From NCBI RefSeq assembly GCF_000212735.1, contig NC_015510.1, positions 5,767,001-5,831,000 of the forward strand: a DNA stretch of 64,000 nt. The letters run 5' to 3'. Position 1 is the first letter of the stretch; every line of letters starts with the position of its first letter. The stretch is from Haliscomenobacter hydrossis DSM 1100. Its GTDB lineage: Bacteria; Bacteroidota; Bacteroidia; Chitinophagales; Saprospiraceae. Shown here in pieces: positions 29,817 to 38,333 of the stretch. A program made the translations under genes and the position numbers. The notes under the pieces were generated by a model, which did not search any database, was not told where the DNA came from, and saw only the letters and a list, made by a program, of their open reading frames with translations.

Positions 29817-31193
29817 TCACCAACAATCACACCCACTACTATTCCCTCCGCTAACTACCCCCAACAAGCAAACCGATGCTCCATTAAATCGCCCATGTTG
29901 CTTGCCGATGCTTTTACAATAACTTTCACAGGCAGCGTCACAATCGGAGCCAGTGGAACCTGTCGCAGCACTTCCCGCGCAGGTGCAACAACACTCACTC
30001 AAGGCAATTGCCCACAACAATTGGGTTTCCATGCCCGTAATTTGGGTGTGCGGCAGAATCGAATTCATACTGCCCAGGTTGACCTGCCCAAAACCACTAA
30101 AATCAAATTGGGGAAGACAAGCAGCATACGGTGTCAAGGCGTTACTTGCCGTCGTCAAATGGTTTTGGATCACCCCCTGAATGGCGGCGGGCATAGGCGT
30201 GGGCATACACTGGCGGCTACTTGCCCAGGCCTGCGCAGCACCTAAATGGATGCCTCCAACATAAAGTGCACTGATGTGTACATTGTTGTCGCAACTCAGC
30301 CTAAGATTTTGCACTACTGCCTGTAAATCGCGGATGATGCTTTCTGTTTCCGGAATCAGCCGTTGCGTCGCCGTGGTAGCCAATGCGCCGCGTAGCATTC
30401 TGATCCTTCCACGGTCAAACACGATGCACTGGATGATGCCCAAGGTAGCATCCAGGTTGCTCAAGGCCGCATCGCAAGCGGCTACCGCATCAGCTGTCAA
30501 CATAGCGGGTTCGGTCGCCATCCGCCCCCACACAGTTCCGAGCGACTGCGCAGCAAAGTAAAAAGTAGACAATTCCGGGCGGCACAGCTTTTCAGTGGTA
30601 CCACTGTTGGTAATGGGGGGAGTGGTCGTTCCGGTTCCGGTCGGATTTGTTCCGCTCGTTTTTTTGCTCCACACCTGATTGTTCCAGCTCAGAGAAGCCC
30701 CATCAGCGGATACCGTAGCGACCGCGTTGTTCCACTCGGGGATGGTGATGGTATGGGTACTGGTGAAATATCCAATCAGTTTTTTCCCCTGATGGGTAAG
30801 GATGATGAACATGTTGTCCTGTTCAATGCTGTATTGTTCTTGCGGGTGCGTGGACAAACCCCAGGTGCCTTGTAGGGAAACAAAGCCTGAAAACTGGCTG
30901 CGGGTCCAGAGCTGATTGTTCCACAGCAGACCTTGTCCTCCGGTAGTCAACGTAGCCGTAGTATTCCACTGGGTAGCAAAAATGGTATTTGCGCTGGAAA
31001 AATAGCCGTTGCTGGTCGTATTGTTGATGGTAAACACCAGGTTATTCCCTTGTTGCGCAATGCTACAGGGCAGATCGGCCCGGCCATTGGCGTACCAGGT
31101 ACCGGCGAGTTGACTTTGGGCGGCTAACTTGACGGAAATTAACCCGATGAGGCTGAAGAGCAATAGGGTGGAAAAACGAGAAAAAGGCTTCAT
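29817..31193 (-). CDS. Secreted two-repeat protein with Cys-rich tail
   Basis: A 458-aa protein with signal peptide ending in SVKLAAQ. Residues about 28-190 hold two copies of a beta module: LAGTWYANGRADLPC...WNNQLWTRS and LQGTWGLSTHPQEQY...WNNQVWSKK. A Thr/Gly/Pro linker follows. The middle region is helical (MLTADAVAACDAALSNLDAT, ESIIRDLQAVVQNLRLSC). The C-terminus is rich in cysteine (SECCCTCAGS, CDAACESYCKSIG, GCDCW), suggesting disulfides or metal binding outside the cell. Function is not known. It has its own strand block and no operon partner. Confidence 0.75.
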   Translation of the reverse strand: MKPFSRFSTLLLFSLIGLISVKLAAQSQLAGTWYANGRADLPCSIAQQGNNLVFTINNTTSNGYFSSANTIFATQWNTTATLTTGGQGLLWNNQLWTRSQFSGFVSLQGTWGLSTHPQEQYSIEQDNMFIILTHQGKKLIGYFTSTHTITIPEWNNAVATVSADGASLSWNNQVWSKKTSGTNPTGTGTTTPPITNSGTTEKLCRPELSTFYFAAQSLGTVWGRMATEPAMLTADAVAACDAALSNLDATLGIIQCIVFDRGRIRMLRGALATTATQRLIPETESIIRDLQAVVQNLRLSCDNNVHISALYVGGIHLGAAQAWASSRQCMPTPMPAAIQGVIQNHLTTASNALTPYAACLPQFDFSGFGQVNLGSMNSILPHTQITGMETQLLWAIALSECCCTCAGSAATGSTGSDCDAACESYCKSIGKQHGRFNGASVCLLGVVSGGNSSGCDCW

Positions 31194-31285
31194 AAGGCAA
31201 TGATTTTTCTTCGTTTGTGAATGGATGTTTACTTAAAATTATAAAAAAAAGGGAATTGATTCAAGTGTACGGGAATAGGTAACTC

Positions 31286-31449
31286 AGAGCCTGTAAAAAT
31301 TTATGAGATGAGTGAATATGAGATGAGTTTTGGTGGCAGGTGAAGCTCATTTTGAGGGGCGTACCCGGCGGGTACGGGCCGAAAAATAGCTGAAGCATGC
31401 CGCCAAAAGTCGCTCAAATTCGCCATTGTCATAATTTTTTACAGGCTCT
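31286..31449. mobile_element. MITE-like element with AGAGCCTGTAAAAATT terminal inverted repeats
   Basis: The left end AGAGCCTGTAAAAATTTATGA and the right end TCATAATTTTTTACAGGCTCT form about 20-bp terminal inverted repeats, here cited at 31286-31306 and 31429-31449. The 164-base element is non-coding and has an inner GTACCCGGCGGGTAC palindrome. It lies between the Cys-rich secreted protein gene and the WD40 gene. No transposase is nearby. Confidence 0.6.
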
Positions 31450-31462
31450 CAATAGTGGGTGA

Positions 31463-33574
31463 TCAATTTCCTCCACATATTTTTTGTTGTTTTATGTCGT
31501 TGCCAAAAAAGCGCCGCCAATCATTCGTGTCCATTTCGTCATAGCGAGGGCTGAGGTAGCGCAAGCGCAATATAGCGCAAAGGTGTTCGGCGTATACCTG
31601 CGGGTCGAGGTTCCAAAAAGCGACTTCACCGTTTTTGGTGCCTACCAACAAAAAGCGGTCATCTGGTGAAAAACAAATTGAAGTAGCCCAGCCTTCGTGG
31701 TCTTCCAGCAACAAGGGTTGGTAAGTGGGGTCACTTTCAGAAATTTTCAGGTCCCAAAGGGTTACCCGACCATCTAAACTCGCCGCTGCCAGGTAGCGTG
31801 CATTGGAGCTAAAGGCCAGATCGACGATGGGCGATTGATTTTGTTTGAACAAAGCAACCAGATTGTTGATCTCCAGATTCGCTACATCCATACGGCCCAG
31901 TACAATTTGCCCATTCTGGAAACCAAAAGCCAATAAACCAGCACCAGCGAGTTGTTCTCCAGCCAAGGCCGTCAGCAATCCATAATTGCTTTGCGCGGTG
32001 ATTTGGCGGGTTGCCCCCTTCCAGCTCAACATTCGGCCGTTGACCAAGCCTTCAATGCTGAATTCGGCCAATTCCTTATACACAAATTGGGCGTTCAAAG
32101 GAAGAACCCCATTGCTGGTTTTCAAAAAGGTACTGACGCTAGAATTGAGCTTAGGCATCTCTTGGACGAGAGCATTTTCATCCTTGAAATAATAGGCCTG
32201 CGTGCGACCCATCCCTACTAAGGCTCCACTGTTGTTGAGAAAACCAGCCGCAAAAATTTCTTCGGTTCCTTTCCCTTTGGGCCAGTCATACCTTTTGATC
32301 ATTTTGTTGCCGAAGTTGTACACCTGTAGGCTTCCCAATTCTCCACCTACCAACAAACGATCTTCGTTGGGACTAAGTGCGATGGTATTGTGAACGGCAT
32401 CGCCATCAAAGGGAAGTTCACTACTACGGTGGGAAGGCACGCCTAAGGCATTCCATTCCTCAATGTCCCATTGTACAACCCTCCCATCACTCCCGGCGGT
32501 AAAAAACCTGCGGCCGTTGGACTGAAAAACAATATCCCGGACCGAACCACCGTGGGCTTTGAACCGGAAGCGGATAGCAGGGTCTACATCTTTTACGGCG
32601 TAGTACAAGGCATTGTAGATGTAAGGATGATTCGTTAACCCCAATTCAGGGGATGCGCTCACGATGTTGTAAGCCTGGCGGGCTACCAGCGCTTGCAAAC
32701 GGGCGTCGTCGAGTTCCTGGCTTTTGAGGGCGGCATTCAGTGCTACTACGGCGTTACTGAATACAATGGCGCGTTGGCGGGCGGCCTGGGCATCTTTTTC
32801 CGCTTTTTCTGCTTCGATGCGCAGGCGTTCCGCCCTATCGGCAGAGCGAACGGCTTCCGCCTCTGCGCGGCGAGCGGATTCACTGGAGCGGATGGCAGAA
32901 GTGGCTTCGCGTTCAGCGCGGTTTTTTTCAGATTGTGCACGGCTGGCATTTTCGTTGGCACGGCTTGCTTCAGACTTGGCTACTACAAGCAAAGAATCCG
33001 CCCTGGATGCTTGAGCAACCGCTTCTTGTTGTTCTAAAAGTAATTCTGCTGCAATGAGCTGTTCATTCTCAAACGCATACCTCAAACTATCTCGGCTCCC
33101 ATTGAGTTCGTCATTCTTTTTGACCAGTTCTAATGACTTGCGTCTTGTTTCACAGGTCTGTATGGATGCCAAAAGGGAAGTGAGAATGGCTACTACCACA
33201 AAACCAACAACAACCTTTAAAAAGCGCAAGGCTCGTGCCCGTTCTCGATTTGCTTCCTCGTTTGCATTCAAAGCTTGATCTAGCAACAATTGTTTTTCAT
33301 TCAATTCGGCAGCCAATTGTTTTTTTTCTTCTTCCTCTTGCTCGCGAATAGCGCTACGACTTCTATCAATGAGTGACAGTAAATGCTCATCGGGATTCAA
33401 CAAGGCCAAAAACTGCCCGAGGTAGTCCAGTTCTTCATTGGTCAGCAAACGTTGGGTACCAATTTCCAAATATAGCGCATAGATCTCTGCTGCACGGCGA
33501 CGCGCTTTGGCCGCGGCACTGGCCCGGAAAAAAATCTGGGCGGCAAGTTTGTCGTGTTTGAGTTCGTAGCGCAT
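31463..33574 (-). CDS. Membrane-anchored WD40-repeat protein of a CHAT/nSTAND set
   Basis: A 703-aa protein. The first 35 residues (MRYELKHDKLAAQIFF, ARRRAAEIYALY) match the segment that ends the winged-helix part of single-chain nSTAND proteins. A coiled coil and one membrane helix (about 118-139, VVVGFVVVAILTSLLASIQ) follow, then a long Ala/Arg/Glu coiled coil (about 150-270), and WD40 repeats from about 330 (AHGGSVRDIVFQSNGRRFF, GRVVQWDI, VDLAFSSNARYLAAASLDGR, TSICFSPDDRFLLVGTKNGE). WD40 propellers usually sense a ligand for STAND switches. It lies in the same frame as the upstream NTPase gene, separated by one TAA and one codon, so the two may be halves of one split gene. Confidence 0.85.
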   Translation of the reverse strand: MRYELKHDKLAAQIFFRASAAAKARRRAAEIYALYLEIGTQRLLTNEELDYLGQFLALLNPDEHLLSLIDRSRSAIREQEEEEKKQLAAELNEKQLLLDQALNANEEANRERARALRFLKVVVGFVVVAILTSLLASIQTCETRRKSLELVKKNDELNGSRDSLRYAFENEQLIAAELLLEQQEAVAQASRADSLLVVAKSEASRANENASRAQSEKNRAEREATSAIRSSESARRAEAEAVRSADRAERLRIEAEKAEKDAQAARQRAIVFSNAVVALNAALKSQELDDARLQALVARQAYNIVSASPELGLTNHPYIYNALYYAVKDVDPAIRFRFKAHGGSVRDIVFQSNGRRFFTAGSDGRVVQWDIEEWNALGVPSHRSSELPFDGDAVHNTIALSPNEDRLLVGGELGSLQVYNFGNKMIKRYDWPKGKGTEEIFAAGFLNNSGALVGMGRTQAYYFKDENALVQEMPKLNSSVSTFLKTSNGVLPLNAQFVYKELAEFSIEGLVNGRMLSWKGATRQITAQSNYGLLTALAGEQLAGAGLLAFGFQNGQIVLGRMDVANLEINNLVALFKQNQSPIVDLAFSSNARYLAAASLDGRVTLWDLKISESDPTYQPLLLEDHEGWATSICFSPDDRFLLVGTKNGEVAFWNLDPQVYAEHLCAILRLRYLSPRYDEMDTNDWRRFFGNDIKQQKICGGN

Positions 33575-33577
33575 GGG

Positions 33578-34654
33578 TTAATCGGTCAAATTCAACAATC
33601 TCATTTCTTCCATTTGTTCCAGGCAGTACTGCACAATTTCAGGGGTAATGCCGCGCTGGGGAGGCAGTTGCTCCAGGATGGCCGTGATGTCCAAGCTGCG
33701 TTTGGTCTGTTCGTTGGTGACCAGGGTGTACAAAATGTCCAGGGGAATGTTTCTAGGGTCTTCCATCTGAAATTTTTCCTTTAGATTTTCTTCCAGGGCA
33801 GTCATTTGTTCATCGAGAAAAACCGAGAGCACGTTTTTGATTTCGCCTACATCTTGTACCAGGTTTTGATCGAAGTACTTTTGGCGATCACTTGAGCCTT
33901 GTTTTGCAGCCGCTCGTTGGTAAAGTCGGTCGAGGTAAACCTGCAAATCGGCAAGGTCAACACCATCGCGGGTATCTTTGATTTGTTCTATGATCAAGGG
34001 CACAGTTTTGCGGGGCTCCCATAACTCAATGCCAGCAGCGCGGATCATTCCTGGTATGACGTTGCGCCACAACAATTGCTCGCGCATACGTTCAATCCGC
34101 AGGCGATTGTCGAATAAGGTCGGTAACACCCGCTCAAAGGCGTTGAGGTGCCCCAACCACTCCTCACGCATGATGATCAGTACTTTTACTTGTCGATCCG
34201 ATTGCAAAAGATCGCGGATATCCTCGTAAAACCGGGTTTCTTCTGCTGGGGATCCTTCGATGAATAATTCCTCAAATTGATCAAAAATGAGGTAAATGGT
34301 TTTGAAATAATGTAAATAAAGTTGCTGTATTTGCGCTTCTAAAGGTATTGCATTCAAGTTAGAGCGACCTTCATTCTCTGGTAATGCAGTAGCAATGACC
34401 TGCCGTAGGGACTGATTGATTTCCTGGTTGCGTCGCACGAAGAGCGGCAACCAGTCTGTATCATAAAATTTGTTTTCCAAGCCACATTGCACCAGACTGG
34501 TTTTGCCTGTTCCCGATGCACCGTACAGCAGCGTAAGCCGTGCTGCAAAAACAGCATTGTACAATTGCGCCACTTCCCGTTTGCGGCCAAAAAAACTCGC
34601 AGCGTCGCCTTTGTCGTAGGCGTCCAGTAGTTTGAAAGGGGAGGTGCTGCTCAT
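33578..34654 (-). CDS. nSTAND-type NTPase (signal-transducing switch)
   Basis: A 358-aa P-loop NTPase. The N-terminus (SPFKLLDAYDKGDAASFFGR, then KREVAQL) has the pattern that opens nSTAND1 domains. Walker A is GASGTGKTS at 45-53 and Walker B is IYLIFDQFEEL at 120-130. An arginine segment (VLIIMREEWLGHL) resembles the sensor motif, and the rest is helical. STAND NTPases oligomerise on ligand sensing to activate an effector. The protein ends inside what is normally the winged-helix region, and the missing end is encoded at the start of the next gene. Gaps to the neighbouring genes are three bases on both sides, each with a TAA, one codon, then ATG. Confidence 0.85.
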   Translation of the reverse strand: MSSTSPFKLLDAYDKGDAASFFGRKREVAQLYNAVFAARLTLLYGASGTGKTSLVQCGLENKFYDTDWLPLFVRRNQEINQSLRQVIATALPENEGRSNLNAIPLEAQIQQLYLHYFKTIYLIFDQFEELFIEGSPAEETRFYEDIRDLLQSDRQVKVLIIMREEWLGHLNAFERVLPTLFDNRLRIERMREQLLWRNVIPGMIRAAGIELWEPRKTVPLIIEQIKDTRDGVDLADLQVYLDRLYQRAAAKQGSSDRQKYFDQNLVQDVGEIKNVLSVFLDEQMTALEENLKEKFQMEDPRNIPLDILYTLVTNEQTKRSLDITAILEQLPPQRGITPEIVQYCLEQMEEMRLLNLTD

Positions 34655-34657
34655 GGC

Positions 34658-36547
34658 TTATGGCTTTGAATAAGGTGTGAAATCAGAACGAAAACGGACG
34701 TGCTGTTCTTCCAGAAGGGTGAATATCCGGGTTTTGGCAGCTAGGGTGCTGCTATCAGCTATGAGGAAATCATCGTCCATCCAGTTGTCTTCCTCCTCCA
34801 TGCTGGAATCGTTGTTGCCTTCCATGAAGTCTTCTTTGCTCAGGCCAGTATGGATCAGGTCGAAACCTTTACCCCCCTCAATGGCAGTGTAAAAATCGTG
34901 GTTGACGGAATAGTAGTAATAGCGATCGTCTTCGACATAGGCAAAGAGGAAGAGGTAGGGCAATGGTTCTCCCAAAAAAGTGTTGGCATCGATGAGGAAT
35001 GGCGTCAGCGGCAATGCAAACTGGAGGTCGCGTTCACTGGGCGTCAACACGATCGACTTGCTATTGGTATAATTGCTTTTGCGGCGGTAACTCGCATCTT
35101 GATAAATGCCGAGGCTTGAAGCGGCCAGGGTATTGAGTTTACCCATTTCTAGATCATACTCCAGGGGTTTGGTATGGGCGTTTTCAAGAAAAATATTACG
35201 CACCGTGAGAAAATGATAAGCCGCTAAAAAGGCCATTTCAGACAGAACATAGGTGAGCGCTTTTTCGGCCCGTTCGCATACGGTGGCCCAATCACTAAAT
35301 TTGTTGCCAGCGGCATGTTGTTCATACAGTTGTTGTAAGTCTTGACAGGCTTTGAACAAGCGGTGATCTGGATCGGCCAGGTGTACACAATACTCGGCCA
35401 GTTCAGGAGCGAAAAAAGAGACCCCTTGAGGCAAATCAGTCTGACTCATCCACTGATAAAGCGCCAATAAGCGGCCGCAAAAATTGGTATGCTTTAGCTC
35501 TGCTGCACTGCGCGGCAGTTCTGCAAAGGAGGGAGAAACCTCGAATGTCCAGTGTTTGCGTGTTTTTTGTTCCCAACAATCTGCCAATAGGATGAAGTAC
35601 AACAACTGGCTAGAACAAAAATAAGTGCTTAGCAGCTGCTCCAATCGGTCGCGCCGGGCAAGCAGCTTTTGGCGCAACAAAACAATTTGTGCACCAATCA
35701 CCCAGGGGAAATTTTGGATAACTGCATCGAGGTAGTTGCTGGGATCTACAGGGTGCGCTTGCCCGTCTATATATTTGACGAGGTAATTGGCCGTAATGTC
35801 TTTGTTCACTTGACACATTCGATCAAGTACCCTTACGATGTATTGGTTGTTGGTTACGCGTTGCTGAATGTCTTGCTTGAGCAGCTCGGATAAACCCGAA
35901 TCACGGTAATATGGCAAACGCCAGTGCAAGGCATCCCAAGGGTCATCTGTAGCTGTGTACAAACCCCAAAGCAGCGTATCTGAAGGGTCTTCACTGTCGA
36001 GAAAGCCCAAGCCGCGTACTTCCAGAGGCTGGGATTGTTTGAAGCGGGATTCCAGCTCAGCTCGGGCAAAAGTAAAAGCCTCCAGAATGGTCTTTTTGTT
36101 GACTAAAGCCCGGTAAAATGCGACGGAAAAATAGCTGGCCTGTTGATCACCAACTGGTGCCGAAGTAGCGATTACCGCAGGAACTCCCGCAGCCAGCATT
36201 TGCGTTACGTGCCCACGTGTAGCACAACCATTGAGCACCAGTAATTTGAACTGGGGTTCCTGACTCAAAAGAGTTGCCAATCCAGCGGTAAATCCTGCAC
36301 CATCAGACAAGGCGATGTGCTCTCCACTGGCATGCCCACTGAAGTGCAATATGCTGAGTTGTCCAGTGTATTGATTGAGTGTATTGAAAAACTGCTCTTG
36401 GCTTGTTTTGCCATAGGGTACCAATTTGATGTACTCCCGAGCATCTAGTGGGCTGAGTAATTCGCGCAAGCGATTGTATTCTTCCTCCAATGCAGGCAAG
36501 GAGTCTAGGTTTTCGTCGGCAAAAGCAAGGAAGATGACGTTGGGCAT
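34658..36547 (-). CDS. CHAT-domain (caspase-like) protease protein
   Basis: A 629-aa protein. Residues 1-180 form a CHAT domain: a beta strand, ILHFSGHASGEHIAL with the catalytic His at 72, and KLLVLNGCATRGHVTQML with the catalytic Cys at 108, followed by GVPAVIATSAPVGDQQASYF. CHAT proteases are the effectors of several bacterial immune and cell-death systems, cutting a partner protein once activated. The other 450 residues are mainly helical with no known motif and may bind the NTPase. It is the first gene of the CHAT/nSTAND/WD40 set. No cleavage target was recognised next to it. Confidence 0.85.
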   Translation of the reverse strand: MPNVIFLAFADENLDSLPALEEEYNRLRELLSPLDAREYIKLVPYGKTSQEQFFNTLNQYTGQLSILHFSGHASGEHIALSDGAGFTAGLATLLSQEPQFKLLVLNGCATRGHVTQMLAAGVPAVIATSAPVGDQQASYFSVAFYRALVNKKTILEAFTFARAELESRFKQSQPLEVRGLGFLDSEDPSDTLLWGLYTATDDPWDALHWRLPYYRDSGLSELLKQDIQQRVTNNQYIVRVLDRMCQVNKDITANYLVKYIDGQAHPVDPSNYLDAVIQNFPWVIGAQIVLLRQKLLARRDRLEQLLSTYFCSSQLLYFILLADCWEQKTRKHWTFEVSPSFAELPRSAAELKHTNFCGRLLALYQWMSQTDLPQGVSFFAPELAEYCVHLADPDHRLFKACQDLQQLYEQHAAGNKFSDWATVCERAEKALTYVLSEMAFLAAYHFLTVRNIFLENAHTKPLEYDLEMGKLNTLAASSLGIYQDASYRRKSNYTNSKSIVLTPSERDLQFALPLTPFLIDANTFLGEPLPYLFLFAYVEDDRYYYYSVNHDFYTAIEGGKGFDLIHTGLSKEDFMEGNNDSSMEEEDNWMDDDFLIADSSTLAAKTRIFTLLEEQHVRFRSDFTPYSKP

Positions 36548-36709
36548 GGCAGGGGTGTTTACATAGAAATAAAATTACTGTTTTTTTTTAAAATTGTGTA
36601 AAAACATGTTTAAAATGGCGACAGATGAGGAATGACGAAAAAACCACCTGAAGATCTGATTCGTATTGTTGACAATAATATATTTTGGGGTGTTTCTTAA
36701 ATAGATCTG

Positions 36710-37018
36710 CTACCTAACGCAATAGACCCCCTGGTCTTCACCCAGCACCAGCGTATACCCGTTAATCATCGAAGGATGGCTAAGTATCGATTTTTTGATG
36801 ACCCCTTTAGTAAGGCTTTGTGGCTTGGGGGTATGGATGTTTTTTTGGGGAACAGTTGCAGCAAGCTTCGCTTTCTGGCGGAAAGCATCGCTGGGGTAAG
36901 CTCCTTTTCCTCCGCTGTAATTGGTGATAATGCCATTATTTCCAGGAATGTATTGTGCCTTTGCTGCGCTGCCCAAGATCATCAGGGTAAGGGTCAAAAG
37001 AAAGTATGTGGTTTTCAT
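36710..37018 (-). CDS. Small secreted protein of unknown function
   Basis: A 102-aa protein with signal peptide MKTTYFLLTLTLMILGSAAK ending in AQ. The mature 80 residues are Gly/Ser/Lys-rich at first (GNNGIITNYSGGKGAYPSDA), then basic, then a hydrophobic end with GEDQGVYCVR. The start at 37018 was chosen because it begins the signal; a longer frame upstream reads through the shared operator site. It shares a duplicated upstream element with the metallopeptidase gene at 37272, so the two are probably co-regulated. Confidence 0.6.
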   Translation of the reverse strand: MKTTYFLLTLTLMILGSAAKAQYIPGNNGIITNYSGGKGAYPSDAFRQKAKLAATVPQKNIHTPKPQSLTKGVIKKSILSHPSMINGYTLVLGEDQGVYCVR

Positions 37019-37112
37019 AGTAGGTCGATTTAGAAAGTTGGTACTGAATGCCAGCTGGCTTGATTTGCTCCGCTCGACCATACAAAATTGCGGCAAAAGG
37101 GAAGGGGGTGAT

Positions 37113-37146
37113 GTACTTGGAAAGGCTGATTTTAGAGTACTTGGAA
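37113..37146 (-). promoter_or_regulatory. Direct-repeat operator-like site, copy 1
   Basis: Two GTACTTGGAA decamers on the plus strand at 37113-37122 and 37137-37146, 24 bases apart start to start, followed by TTGAGTAGAA. The same pair with the same spacing lies at 38142-38175. This copy lies about 95 bases upstream of the 102-aa protein gene. Equal spacing of two direct repeats is typical of LytTR- or AraC-type binding sites; the regulator is unknown. Confidence 0.6.
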
Positions 37147-37271
37147 TTGAGTAGAACCAGGTCTATTTTTGGCCGTTTTTCTAAAAAACTAAAAAAGTCC
37201 GGCCAGAGTGTAGTCCAGCCGAACCGATATTTAGGTTAACCAATCTTAACTCCTCATGGTACCTTGGCGAA

Positions 37272-38021
37272 CTATTTGTCGCGTTTTAAGCACTTTAGTA
37301 TAATTTGCTCGACTTCTTGTGGGGTGATTGGCTTGGGTTGGGCACCCATCAATCCATCTCCGAATTCATTGCTTGAAAAGCCATAGCTGTCCATGAGGTA
37401 CAACGCATGCCCCAGTTCATGAGAAAGAGTGCCCTCAGGAGCCTTGGCCGATACCTGGTAAATAATATTGCCTTGGGCTTTTCCCATCTCCCCGTTGGCG
37501 GACAGTGTAGTCATTATCGCTGCATAAACCATTACTTTATTTCCAGAAGGAGTGGTCCGTGCCGAAGGCAAAGCGTATTTTCGACTCAATGCCTTCGAGG
37601 TTTGAATGCAGGCGGTGTTTTCAACTTTTTCTTCAATGATGTTGAATTTGAAAAATACAGGCTCACCCAAGCTGTTTTTTGTCCCATTTACCGAGGAGCC
37701 ATTGAAGAATTTTTCAAACTCCTTGACACTTTTTAGCCTGGACTGATTCGCTTGTTCAATTTTTTTATTTTCTCGGGTCAGCTTTTCAAGCGTCTTTTGA
37801 TCTGCATGCGCAGGGATGGGCATGAATTTTTGGTTGAGTACCACTACATTTTTTTCAATCACATGTCGGATGCTGCCATCAGGCATGATTTCTTGGTAAT
37901 AAAGGCCATTGTCCACGCAAGACATAACCGGAACTCCGGCCATTGACTTTACCGGAATGAATGTACCCCATCCCAAGCATAGGAGGCTCAAATACAAATG
38001 GAAAACTGCTGGCTTTTTCAT
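37272..38021 (-). CDS. Secreted zincin-type metallopeptidase candidate
   Basis: A 249-aa protein with N-terminal signal (LYLSLLCLGWGTFIPVKSMA). Residues 200-225 read SHELGHALYLMDSYGF... with H201-E202-x-x-H205 and Asp211 in the metzincin-like HExxHxxxxxD position, and a possible Met-turn GLMG at 225. Asp as third ligand occurs in snapalysin-like families. Before that are conserved-looking MVYAAIMTTLS and GNIIYQVSAKAPEGTLS. It is short for a full protease and may be a specialised one. Upstream it shares the 24-base direct-repeat site with the small secreted protein downstream. Confidence 0.7.
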   Translation of the reverse strand: MKKPAVFHLYLSLLCLGWGTFIPVKSMAGVPVMSCVDNGLYYQEIMPDGSIRHVIEKNVVVLNQKFMPIPAHADQKTLEKLTRENKKIEQANQSRLKSVKEFEKFFNGSSVNGTKNSLGEPVFFKFNIIEEKVENTACIQTSKALSRKYALPSARTTPSGNKVMVYAAIMTTLSANGEMGKAQGNIIYQVSAKAPEGTLSHELGHALYLMDSYGFSSNEFGDGLMGAQPKPITPQEVEQIILKCLKRDK

Positions 38022-38141
38022 GGTCTATTCAATTTTGGTGATTGCCAGCATGCACCGGTGCTACAAGATCTTTTCGAGATCAGCAGGTTTCATTGGTGCT
38101 GCTTGACAAGACAAAATTGCCATGAAACGACAAGGGACGAT

Positions 38142-38175
38142 GTACTTGGAATGGAGGGTTTTTGAGTACTTGGAA
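38142..38175 (-). promoter_or_regulatory. Direct-repeat operator-like site, copy 2
   Basis: GTACTTGGAA at 38142-38151 and again at 38166-38175, 24 bases apart, then TTGAGTAGAA as in copy 1. It lies about 120 bases upstream of the metallopeptidase gene. The spacer sequence differs from copy 1 while the decamers and the right flank are identical. The rest of the 38022-38333 gap shows no gene. Confidence 0.6.
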
Positions 38176-38333
38176 TTGAGTAGAAGGGCGGTAAATACAG
38201 CAAATAAAGGCATCAAATGCTGGGTTCTTGAGAAAAACCAAGCGCTGCATGCACTCAATTAATATGTTGTGTAAATCCAGCTATTACAGCTGTTTTGATC
38301 CCAAATTGGAAAATTCTGCTGGATAATGGTGAG

